DNA from: Anaeramoeba flamelloides
Taxonomy: Eukaryota; Metamonada; Anaeramoebidae
DNA length: 64,000 bases
NCBI GenBank assembly: GCA_027625915.1
Contig: JANTQA010000023.1
Location: forward strand, 21,142,001-21,206,000
Direction: 5' to 3'
Shown here: positions 11,801 to 20,559 of the stretch, in pieces
Position numbering within the stretch: the stretch's first letter is position 1
How the letters are laid out: each line of letters opens with the position of its first letter
Notes under the pieces: generated by a model
What the model saw: the letters and a program-made list of their open reading frames with translations, nothing else
Told to the model about the DNA's origin: nothing
Databases searched by the model: none
Program-made: the position numbers and the translations under genes

Positions 11801-13769
11801 AATTTAAAAAATATTTAGAACAGCTCTAGAAAATAGTGTGAGTTCTGAAAGTTGAAATGGGAATTCTAAAATATTAAAATCAAAATTTAGCATTATCTAA
11901 CAAGGTAAAAATTGTGAAAATTGTTGAAATTGTGAAAATTTCACATTTTTTCTAAAAGAAATTCTCGTTGGACAAATATTACTTGGATTACATAACTTAT
12001 CCAAGGGTGATTTTATCGATTATTTCACTGTTTTCACCTAAAAACGTAGTCCTTAATTTTTATTGTTTTGTTTTAATGAGTTTTAAATATTTAATTGTGT
12101 TTTCTTATATGTTTTAAAGTGTTTTTTATATTTTAGAATAACACTACAATTAATTTGATTCAATTATGAATAATTCTTGAAATTTTCCGTTTCGTTTTAT
12201 TTGAAAAGGAGTTCAGTAAGGTTGGATCTATTCTTAATTTATCTACAAAATTTTTGGAAAAAAAATTAGACTCTTCTTGATGAATTCAAAAGCCCTTTTT
12301 AGATCAAATTTTTATAGCCTCATTTTAAGAGACGCCACAACCCACGCTCGTGCCATTGGATTTCCAATATATTTCTTCCATATGTATATTATTTATTTTT
12401 GAAATTGAAAAAATGGAAATTGAGTTTTGGTTAAAAATCCAAATTGTGAATTTGCGAGTAGTTATCACGTTTTTATTGGCAACATTTCATTATAATTGTT
12501 TTGTGACTTAAAATTTTCAATTGCTCGGTAAACTCAACCTCAAATACCCATTTTTTTTCCACTTTACCAGTTAAACCACCGTGAATAAAAGAAAAACTAA
12601 TTTAATTGAAAACTTTTGGAAATTTGTAAGAATAATGGCGGTGATAATTAGAGACTAATTAACAAAAGAAAAAGGTGTTCATTTAATTTCCATGACTCGT
12701 TCTTTAAGATACACCTGGTAGCCGTCCCTTATTTGTCATCTCTCATTTCTGATTCTTCAAAGTTGTAATTTCAAACTGTTAAAAAAGTGCAAATAAAAAA
12801 GAAAAGAGTTTTTTTACCTTTAATAAGTGTGGTGTTAATTCTTGAGTTAGTGTTGGCTCAATTTGTGAGGCTTCCTGTGAAAGTAAATTGTCACACACAC
12901 CAATCACAACAAATAGCAAATGCTCCCAACTTTCTTCATCTAAATACCCTTCATCCTTGGAGCCAATTTTTTGAAAGATCTCTATTACTTGCAGACATAA
13001 TTTCACATGTGCTTGTGCTAGATTATTATTAATTCCTTTCCTTAAGTGAAACAATAAACTGAAATGGCCAAATATATCCTTTTATATTTTGAAAAACAGT
13101 AATTTTTTTTATTTAAAAAAATATTTGTTGGTAAAGAGGAAAAAAAGAAAAAAATCACAATTAAGAGAGGAGAGATCAAAATCTCAAGTATAAACTGAAT
13201 GTTTTTGTTTTTCAGATTTCTTTGCAAGTTTTCTTTTGGGGAAAAAACAATCAAGAAAATATAAAAATTAAAAACAAAAAAAGGAAAATTTTACACGGTA
13301 GTATTTTTGTTTTTGTGAGTCAAATTGAGGTGGTAATGATTTTCCTGATAGCCATCTTTTATACAATTGTATTCCCTGTGAAATGGTTTCATGATTGTCA
13401 AGGGAAAGAGCAAAAGATTGGCCTGTACATTCCATTGCCCATTTAATTGCAAATGGCGATCCTAAAAGATCTCGAGGAGACTTCTTATCCAAAAGGATCT
13501 GAAGCACACTTTTAATAATAGTTTGTTTTACCGCAGGGGGGAATTTAATTAAAACACCAGAGTCTATTTGGAATTTTAAATGAGGGATTGTTCAAAAGTG
13601 TTTTTTTATTTTTATTCCAATAACAAAAAAAAAGAGAAATTATTTTTTGAGAATGTCTTGTGGATTTTTTTTTTCATTTTCAAAGACTAAATTACAAATC
13701 AAGTAAAAAATTTTTATCACCTTTGTTCTGTCTTAAAGGAGTTACAACTTCAATATGGGGAAGAAACAT
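2860..13769 (-). CDS. RALGAPB: Ral GTPase-activating protein beta-subunit-like (RalGAP beta), six coding exons
   Basis: Coding exons in transcript order: 13769-13721, 13563-13295, 13078-12818, 7937-7778, 5944-5876, 5702-2860. They total 3,651 nt (1,216 residues; human RALGAPB is about 1,490). All joins are GT-AG and phase-consistent. Recalled human landmarks occur in order: KLCLQV, the KWRHQ...IIQWS segment, EIFFQAMSGI near residue 280, and a C-terminal Rap/RalGAP-like domain from about residue 990 (FLTELGW, VVVVWVDD, HHTGLF, LLSRRLLAELVRKT). Known role: the beta subunit stabilises the catalytic alpha subunit, and the complex turns off Ral GTPases. As in the human beta subunit I see no catalytic Asn-thumb helix, so this is probably a non-catalytic partner. 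Acidic inserts lie near residues 753 and 909 (an Asp run encoded by a GAT repeat). The first exon (16 codons, donor GTGATA) is the least certain. No alpha-subunit gene is visible in the window. Confidence 0.88.
5769..5796. repeat. (CA)n(TA)n microsatellite
   Basis: Alternating AC then AT dinucleotides inside the last, 173-nt intron of the RalGAP-like gene, between exons 5944-5876 and 5702-2860. Confidence 0.9.
5945..7777 (-). other. intron of RalGAP-like gene
   Basis: This is a 1.8-kb intron with donor GTAAAC (minus strand, just below 7778) and acceptor CAAAAG just above 5944. It holds a short LINE-type insertion at 7154-7717. The rest is A/T-rich without recognisable genes. Confidence 0.8.
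7154..7717 (+). mobile_element. short LINE insertion with target-site duplication
   Basis: The last ~100 bases (about 7619-7717) match the 3' end of the LINE at the right edge of the window: both have the NNRE(M/I)YDF-coding stretch, then GGAAATTTAAG-like sequence and the AGAGTGTAAT..ACACTTC tail. The block is bracketed by an identical 19-bp direct repeat (AATAAAAAAAGAAAAATTT at 7135-7153 and 7718-7736), as expected for target-primed reverse transcription. I could not align the left 400 bases to the other LINE, so it may be a relative sharing only the 3' end or a rearranged copy. It is inserted antisense to the host intron. Confidence 0.6.
8735..9060. repeat. dispersed repeat family M, copy 1
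   Basis: Shares a long diverged stretch with 61820-62081 in the same orientation: TTTTGGATT(A/C)AAGAATTAA, then CAAAAATAA, and TAATGATAAAGA-like and AAATTTC(C/T)(A/C)AAACAAA blocks. Both copies end in a 10-bp tandem array. Ends are undefined and nothing coding is seen. Confidence 0.65.
8921..9000. repeat. 10-bp minisatellite, eight units
   Basis: Eight consecutive 10-mers follow the consensus GTGCCGTAGA with one to three changes each (for example GTACTATAGA, GCGTCGTAGA, GTGTCGTAGA, GTACCGCAGA). It is a conspicuously G+C-richer island in this sequence. A shorter array of the same unit lies at 62005-62044. Confidence 0.9.
11536..12052 (+). mobile_element. TTAA-flanked TIR element, family T, copy 1
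   Basis: This 517-bp element has terminal inverted repeats GGACTACGTT...AACGTAGTCC and sits directly between two TTAA tetranucleotides (11532-11535, 12053-12056). A second, diverged copy lies inverted at 16735-17241 with matching interior (for example AATTGAAAATAACAAAAAAA and GAGAATTTCTTTTA-type blocks). No transposase is encoded, so it is a non-autonomous MITE. The TTAA target suggests piggyBac-like mobilisation, although TA target use cannot be excluded. Confidence 0.75.
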
Positions 13770-15014
13770 TTTGTTTAGTTGGTTGTGATTTTTATTTCAA
13801 GAGACAACAAAAATGGAAAAAAAAATGAAAAATTACTTTCCAAGAACAATCCTGTTATCTTTACCCAAAAAAATTACTTTTTTGTTCTGGTATTCTACTG
13901 CAAAACAATTTAATTTCAATTATAATAAAAGTGTTTTGAATTGTTGTTCTTTGTATTTATGATTTTTAAACATTATTGTGTTTGGCAAAAATATTTTAAT
14001 TAATGGTATGTGAATTTTAAATGGGTAAAAAATTTTCACTTTATTTTCCTGTTTGTTTCACGTACAAAAAAAGCTCTCAAAGAAGTAAGTTGTTGTTTGT
14101 GGTTCTATTCTATTGAAAAAGATAAATTGTAAATCAAGTGAAAATTTTTTCCCCTTTATAATCGAAATACCAGTATTGTCCACTTTTTATAACGATTATT
14201 TGTTTTGGAATTGATTTTGATTGTAATATACTTTTTCAGGTCCTGAATAAAGACAAAATAATAGTAAATAACTGGAATTTATTTTTATTGTAACCGATCA
14301 GCCACAGAATACAACATTGACTGTTAATAAAGTAACATCATTTGCCAATTTTTAAAAATGTTAATTGTGTAAACTGAAATTAAAAAGGTTATTTGAGTGA
14401 CACCAGATATTTAAACATTATAATTCAAAATACCATTTGCTCTTCTATTCGTCAATGAAAGAGAAAAAAAGAAAATAAGGGTTGAATCTTTCATTTTACA
14501 ATTTGTTTGATTTACTATTTGGATTTTGAAAATTATATTCTTAATTGAGTAATATGTTTATGTGAGTGATTGAAATTAATCATAGAATAAAAAAAAAAAA
14601 TAAACTTGATAAAATTTGCATTTTCAACAAATTTTATCTTTTTTTGAATACCAAACAAAAAAGATCATAATTACAGAGAAATTTGTTAAAATCAAGAATG
14701 AAAAAAAAAAATTTAAGATCAAAAAATGAGAAAAACTCTACAAACTTAAAAAAATACAAAAATTAGAGTTTAAAAATAAGAGAGGATCTTCGATTAAAAT
14801 ATTAAAAATAAGATATATTTATTTTGTTTTAAATAAATTGAAAAAAAAAAATGAAAATGCCATTTATATTTAAAGTATCAAAGGTTTGAATTATTTTAAT
14901 AATCATATAATATCATACCATGTCATACCATGTAATGCCATGTTGTATAATTTCATATCAAATTAAATTCCAAAGATAAAAGATCAAAGATCAAAGATGA
15001 TTAGAAATAAAAAA
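13770..15014. other. intergenic between RalGAP-like 5' end and TPR gene 3' end
   Basis: A/T-rich with no convincing coding region. It should contain the promoter and 5' UTR of the RalGAP-like gene on the right side of 13769. I see no recognisable core element beyond A/T runs. A 10-bp tandem array lies at 14901-14960. Confidence 0.6.
14901..14960. repeat. 10-bp minisatellite, about six units
   Basis: Six consecutive 10-mers of the type TRTCATACCA (TATCATACCA, TGTCATACCA, TGTAATGCCA and diverged flanking units). It sits just beyond the 3' end of the TPR-like gene. It is unrelated in sequence to the array at 8921 but has the same period. Confidence 0.85.
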
Positions 15015-16469
15015 TTATTTCTTTTTCCTTCTTTTTTTTTTCTTCTTTCCCTTTTTCTTTTTCCTTTTTGAAGATTTTGATCCATCACTTGTCGATTTCT
15101 TGGATGTTTTTAATTTAATAACTATTAATTTAAATTCCCCTTTCAATCTAATTATTCTATTACTATTTCTTTCAGCTTCTAATTTCAATTGTAAAGATTG
15201 TTCTTTATTTTGTTCTTCGATTTCTTTCGACAATTTCTGTTTGCATCGCATCATTAAATAGAAACCTAAAACTTCCCAGCCCTTTTCACAAAGGCTGATA
15301 TATTGGTTAATGGCTTTGATTGCATTCCCCCATTTTTGCTGTTGTATTAATATATAAGCATTTAATAATTTCTTGATCCCAATTTGTCCGAATGATTTTA
15401 ATTTGGGATCGTGCTTGAATTGAATTTCTTCAAAGTTGCCTCCCTCTATTCCCTTTGCTACTTCAACGTCCCAACGCTGTTGTTCTAGGATCAGCATTGC
15501 TCGAATGATTTGCCAGTGTGACGATTCGTCAATGTCCTCTTGCTCGTATATAATTGATTCAGCTTCTGATAATTCATTTTGAAACAAGAGGCAAACAGTT
15601 TTCATTTGGTCGCAATAGCCTTCATATTCGCTTGGAGGAGTGAAATCTCTTAACTGAGAAATACAAGACTCCCAAAGCCCAGCTCGAAACATGCCAGAAA
15701 AGATGTCAAGTTTGACATTTTTCATTCCCTGGAAGTTCTTGCCATCGAGCAATCGTAAACATTTTTCAAATTTGGAGCATTTGCCAAGTGCAATTGCATA
15801 TTTGGAAACAATTGGCCAGCTGGATTCATTAATTTGGATTGCCTCTTCCCAAAATTGGAAGGCATGATCTGTTTGATAAAGATCGAATGAACATAACGCA
15901 CAATAGTCCAGCAATTGCAATTTGTCCTCGTCGTTTAAATTGAATTTCTTTTCGTTCTCATCTTCATTTAAGATGCTCTGAAAGATTTGCAATGCAACAG
16001 AGGGCTGTTTGTATTTACGAATAAACCTTGCATATTCGAACAAAATTTCTGGGTTGCCCTGAGAGAGCTCAAGCGATCTTCTTAAATCCTTTAGTGCCTG
16101 AAACCTTTCTTCGTTGGTGGATAGGCTGTCCTCCAACACACACCTTGAATAGTGATACAGCGCGATCCAATGCGTATCCAACAACTGTTGGCAAAAGGAG
16201 ATCGTCTCCAGAAAGGAATTTTTTGGGGTTTGTAATTTGTTGTGAAGCTCTTCAACAGTGTGCTTCTTTTCTGTTAATTGTTGAACTTCTACAAGGCCCT
16301 TATGAAGTTTCATTATTCCTAAATTGATGTTTCCAATAGGCGAAGCTTGGATCGCTTTATTCACAAACTTTAAAGACTCATCAAAATTTTTTAAGGAATA
16401 AAAATGTTGTGCTTTATGAAAGTGACGATGGAGTTCATGCTCTCTTCCTCTTTTGAGATCGTGGGACAT
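15015..16469 (-). CDS. TPR-like repeat protein, function unknown
   Basis: A single-exon reading frame of 484 residues. The first ATG (MSHDLKRG) is chosen; the open frame extends upstream but without another ATG. Residues 1-45 (HFHKAQHFYSLKNFDESLKF...AI) and several later segments (for example FEYARFIRKYKQPSVALQIF and SKYAIALGKCSKFEKCLRLL) have the two-helix spacing of tetratricopeptide repeats, so an alpha-solenoid scaffold is likely through about residue 420. The C-terminus ends in a strongly basic Lys/Arg run, a possible nuclear localisation signal or RNA-binding tail. I do not recognise an ortholog. No intron is seen. The 3' side is followed by a 10-bp minisatellite. Confidence 0.8.
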   Translation of the reverse strand: MSHDLKRGREHELHRHFHKAQHFYSLKNFDESLKFVNKAIQASPIGNINLGIMKLHKGLVEVQQLTEKKHTVEELHNKLQTPKNSFLETISFCQQLLDTHWIALYHYSRCVLEDSLSTNEERFQALKDLRRSLELSQGNPEILFEYARFIRKYKQPSVALQIFQSILNEDENEKKFNLNDEDKLQLLDYCALCSFDLYQTDHAFQFWEEAIQINESSWPIVSKYAIALGKCSKFEKCLRLLDGKNFQGMKNVKLDIFSGMFRAGLWESCISQLRDFTPPSEYEGYCDQMKTVCLLFQNELSEAESIIYEQEDIDESSHWQIIRAMLILEQQRWDVEVAKGIEGGNFEEIQFKHDPKLKSFGQIGIKKLLNAYILIQQQKWGNAIKAINQYISLCEKGWEVLGFYLMMRCKQKLSKEIEEQNKEQSLQLKLEAERNSNRIIRLKGEFKLIVIKLKTSKKSTSDGSKSSKRKKKKGKKKKKRRKKK

Positions 16470-16734
16470 TTTTTCGTTTTGTTTTTGAATTTGGATTTTT
16501 GTTATTTGTTTTTTTGAAATTGTTGGATTGTTAAAGGTGTTTGTTGTTTTGTTTTTGAAAGGAGAGCAAATCAATATCAAAAAGTTGCAAATTTAAATTT
16601 GAAAAAGGAAACCAGAGGAGAAAAATAAAAGGGAAAAAATGAGTTTGGAAAAAATATTTCAAAGTCAAATAGAGTCAGAAGAAGAATGAAATAATAATTT
16701 TTTCGGATAATTAATTGAATAATAAATCCGTTAA

Positions 16735-17241
16735 GGTCAATGTTTTCAGGTTAAAACAGTGAATTAATGTTGATAAAAACAACCTTGGAAGAGTTTTGGT
16801 ATCTCAGTAATATTTTTCCACCGAGAATTTCTTTTAGAAAAAATGTGAAATTTTTACAATTTTTGTCTGGTTAGATCATGCAACAAAATTTGATTTTAAT
16901 ATTTTAGAATTTCCATTTCAACTTTCAGAACTCACACTATTTTCTAGAGCTGTTCTACATATTGTTTGCTTTTGCTTTTACAAGTTTGAAATGTTCTCAA
17001 ATTTGAGGTTGCACTTGAAAATCCCCAAAAGTCCTTTTTTTGCAATTATTTTTTTTGTTATTTTCAATTTTCCTTTTTATTGGAAAAAAAAGAAAAAAAG
17101 TCTTGCCTGAAAAGGTAAAGATGACAAAAAATGTATTCTTTTTTTTGACTAATTTCTTCAGTATGAAAATATTTTGGTGAGAAGTGAAATTGAAATAGCA
17201 CAATTACTTTACTGAACACTCTAAGGGTGGGAACATAGTCC
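16735..17241 (-). mobile_element. TIR element, family T, copy 2 (inverted, diverged)
   Basis: Inverted relative to copy 1. The left end begins after TTAA (16731-16734) and matches the right end of copy 1: GGT(C)AATGTTTT, AAAACAGTGAA, AATATTT, GAGAATTTCTTTTA. The right end GGGAACATAGTCC matches the GGACTACGTTCCC end. The TIRs have several mismatches and the right TTAA has decayed to TAAA, so this copy is older. Confidence 0.7.
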
Positions 17242-17959
17242 TAAACAAACACTTTTTTAATATTGAAAATCAATTTGAAATGAAAAAAAGAGCTTTTTCT
17301 TTAAGGGTGATAATCTGCCTTTTTTTGTTCTATTATTCGAAATTAAGAAGAAGATGAATTTAAGGATTCTTTTTCAAATAGCTCTTTGTCTCAAAATGAC
17401 TTTTGCAAATAATTAAATGATTGATATAAAAACAAAAATAAATAAAAAATCACATCATTAATAAAAAATAGTTAATAATTATTCATTAAATATTGATCAA
17501 TATTAGTATATTCATGAAAAAATTGAGATTTATATCACTAATTTAAAACATTATTGATTTTTTGATCACAAATTAAAAAAATACTAGATTGTAATTAAAA
17601 AAACATGATCTAAAACGATAATGATTGATTATTATTACATATTATTTTTTCACATTCCAAGGAATTTCAACCTTCAAAGAAATTTAAATTACAAATTAAA
17701 ATAGAAAAAACATAAATTAAAAGTAAATTAAATTCTAATTCTAATTTTTAACAGACCAATATTCAGTTTTTTGAAAAAAAAATCATCTAAATAATCAATT
17801 CTAGAAGAAATACCAAATACAAAATTTTCAAAAATTGAAATTTTAAAAGTTCTTTATAAATTAAAATTTCCACCAAAACAAATAAAAAATAATTATCAAT
17901 ACAAATAAATCCAAAATGTGTTTAAAATTTTTTAGAGGGCAAAACCTAAAATTTTTTGT

Positions 17960-18220
17960 TAAATTTGTTTAAAATTCTATTAGGATAATTGATCGGTCAA
18001 AGGACAGAACCATTCAACTAATTTTATTTGAGTTCTTATATTTTGGACAACTGAACTTTAACCAAATATCAACTTTTTGAAAAATATATTGATCAAATGA
18101 AAGAAAATTTTTTTATTGAACCGGAAAAAAAAATGCAAAGAAAAAACTCGAATATGAATAAATTATACTTCATATTTCATAAAAATCAAAATTATTTCCA
18201 TTTCAAGTGAAATTATATTA
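17960..18220 (+). repeat. dispersed repeat family H, copy 1
   Basis: Shares diverged blocks with 27935-28220 and 40595-40840, all in the same orientation: ATTGATCGRTCAAA, CAACTAATTTTAT(T/A)TG, a TTTAACC-type block and a TGATCAAA/TGATCTAAC-type block followed by an A-rich tail. Ends are not clear. Confidence 0.55.
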
Positions 18221-20079
18221 TTATGATATTTTAATTGATTTAACTGTCTGCAAAAGTTTGTATTTGAGTTTAGTTATTGTAAAATATTTTATTGAAATAA
18301 CATTTTTTTTTTTCATTTTCGAATGTATTTTAGTATTTTTTTTCAGAAGTATTAAAATATTTGGGAATTAATAACTCACAATTAATCTAATCTACAATTT
18401 AATAGCAAATTTAACTATTTTTGCAGAATATAAAAATTCAAAAATAGAGTAAAATATCTGATTAAATTAAAATCTGGTTTACTTTTAATAGCTATATACA
18501 GAAAATTAATTCTTGTTTTGAAAATTTTTAAATTATTTTTATCAATTTTTGAAATTTTCAAAAATGAATATATTTCTCAAAGTATTTTCTAAAAAAAAAA
18601 TAATTTATTTATTATAGTTAGAAATTTTATAGTGTAGGTAGAAAGTTTAATAAATATATATGTTATTATAAATTAATTAAGTTTTAAAATAACATGTTAA
18701 AAACTTTAATGATGGTGTATGCTCAAAATGAATTCTGGGTATAATTTACAAATATACCAATTATTTTTATTTCAACAGAGGATATATTTTGTCATCATGT
18801 ATAAAATAAAAAAAAAATTACAAAATAATTATTTTTTGGTCTTTTATTGTTTTTAAAAATTTTTTACTAAATATTTTTGATCTAGGTCTTTAAATTAGGC
18901 ACAGGGAGATATTTTATAAAATTGGTTTTTTTATTTAAGTTAGATATTAGTATTTCATATTCAAAACTCAGACAAAGTTAATAATTTGCCCCTAGTTATT
19001 ATTAATCTTTATAATACTCTGTTTTAAAGAGATATTTTTCAATTGAAGCAAATAACAAACACAAAAAAAAACATAAAATTAATTCAAAAAAAAAAAAATT
19101 ATTTAATATTTGAAATGATTTTCAGAACATTAACAAATATGTAAAATTAAGATTGCTTGTAGGTATGTTACATTCATTTGAAATGTATCTCTTAAAAATT
19201 AAATATTAATATTGTAATAAGTATAATAAAAGGTATATTATCTTTACCATTTTTTCACAAAAAGTCTGAATATCAGTATAAAAGCAAACAAGTACATTTT
19301 TTTGTCATTTTTTTTAAATTAACTTTTTTTGGAATATCTCTCAGTAATATTTTTGAACCAAGTATATGAATCGGTTTGAATAGTAGTCTTCTTTACATTT
19401 CAGACAACATTTTGTTTATGGGGTTTTTGAAAAAGGATATTGAACAAAAATGACAAAAAAAAAAATAAATATTTTTTGTATTAATATACCGTGACTAAGG
19501 CTTTAAAGTCTAGAAATTAGAATCCACAATTTTGGAAACTCTATTTTGAAAATGAAAAAAACTAACAAACAAGTTGTGGAAAATTTTATTCTATTAATTA
19601 ATACAATGACAGTAACACAATACCAATTAGAAAAAAAAACATTATCTGGTATTTTAATAACAATAATTCCTGGTAATTGTCTTTTGTATATTTTTTAATT
19701 TTCGGAATATATACAGTGCTTGAAATATTCTAAAATTTTCAGATTGGAAAGGTATTTAATTCCCCACCCACTTTTGAATCCTGTTTTTTACTAATTAGAA
19801 CACAAATACTTTTTGGAATTGGGAATCTCTTTTTCTTTGAATACTCAATTTTTTTGTTTGTAATGATATACAATTTAATGAATTGGCAAATATTTCGAAA
19901 ATGTGGTAGAGAAAATTGAAAAATTATTTAGTTGATCAAAAATACCTATTTCTGAGTCTTAAAGCCAAGTTTCAAAAATTGTAGATAATGTTTTTTTTTT
20001 TTGTTCAAAGGAAATGTCCAATTCACTTTTAATTCATAAACAAAATTAAAATCAATTTTTCAAGGAAATTCCTTGATTT

Positions 20080-20340
20080 TTTCTGTAAATTTTAAATTAT
20101 GAATCGAATTTATTTCAAAATTTTTGTAATTTTTTGAAATTTTCTTAGATTTTTTTGATCTAGAAAAACTTTATCTTGATAGAATTTTTCAAATTTAATC
20201 CTTCATTTTTAGACTTTTACATTTAATAATAGAACTTGAAGAAACCAAAACTCTATTTATTGTTATCCCTTTCTTTGGTCATTTAATTTCTAAGTTTTCT
20301 TGTAAAAAAGATCTAAATCTTTTAACTTGAAAAGTCTATT
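20080..20340 (-). repeat. dispersed repeat family F, copy 1
   Basis: Contains AATTTAATCCTTCATTTTTAG and AATAATAGAACTTgaagAAACCAA, followed by a TCTATTTATTGTTAT-like block. These recur at 35395-35690 in the same orientation and, reverse-complemented, near 53000 and 53990. It lies just upstream of the G3BP-like gene. Confidence 0.5.
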
Positions 20341-20559
20341 AATCTTTTCCAAAGGGATTATTTTAGCAACACAAATTAAAAAATAGTCTTTCTACAATTT
20401 TTATCTCCACCTTTATAACTTTTTTTAAGCTTAATTATTTCTATTAAATTCAGTTTTACAAAGAAACTAATAATGAAAATATTGATTTGATTGAGATATA
20501 TTTCAAAATCATTTTTATTTTTTTTTCTTCTGATTTTTCCTTTCTCAAAACCAAATTTG

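Larger units (their letters stand above)
7938..12817 (-). other. 4.9-kb intron of RalGAP-like gene
   Basis: The donor GTAAAA lies just below the exon ending at 12818 and the acceptor AAAAAG just above the exon starting at 7937. The join is phase 0 and gives LLKVVFDLW, which matches the conserved human order. The intron holds a dispersed repeat with a 10-bp minisatellite (8735-9060) and a TTAA-flanked TIR element (11536-12052). No other gene is recognised in it. Confidence 0.8.
16470..20559. other. intergenic, repeat-rich spacer
   Basis: This lies between two divergently oriented genes (TPR on minus, G3BP-like on plus), so both promoters must be here. It contains TIR element family T copy 2, a family H repeat (about 17960-18220) and a family F repeat (about 20080-20340). 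The remainder is A/T-rich without recognisable genes or RNA genes. Confidence 0.6.

Noticed and set aside
11517-11829. Open frames inside TIR element family T, with similar ones in the second copy
   Set aside because: The shared reading frames follow from shared DNA. They are Lys-rich and short, and span the TIR without transposase motifs.
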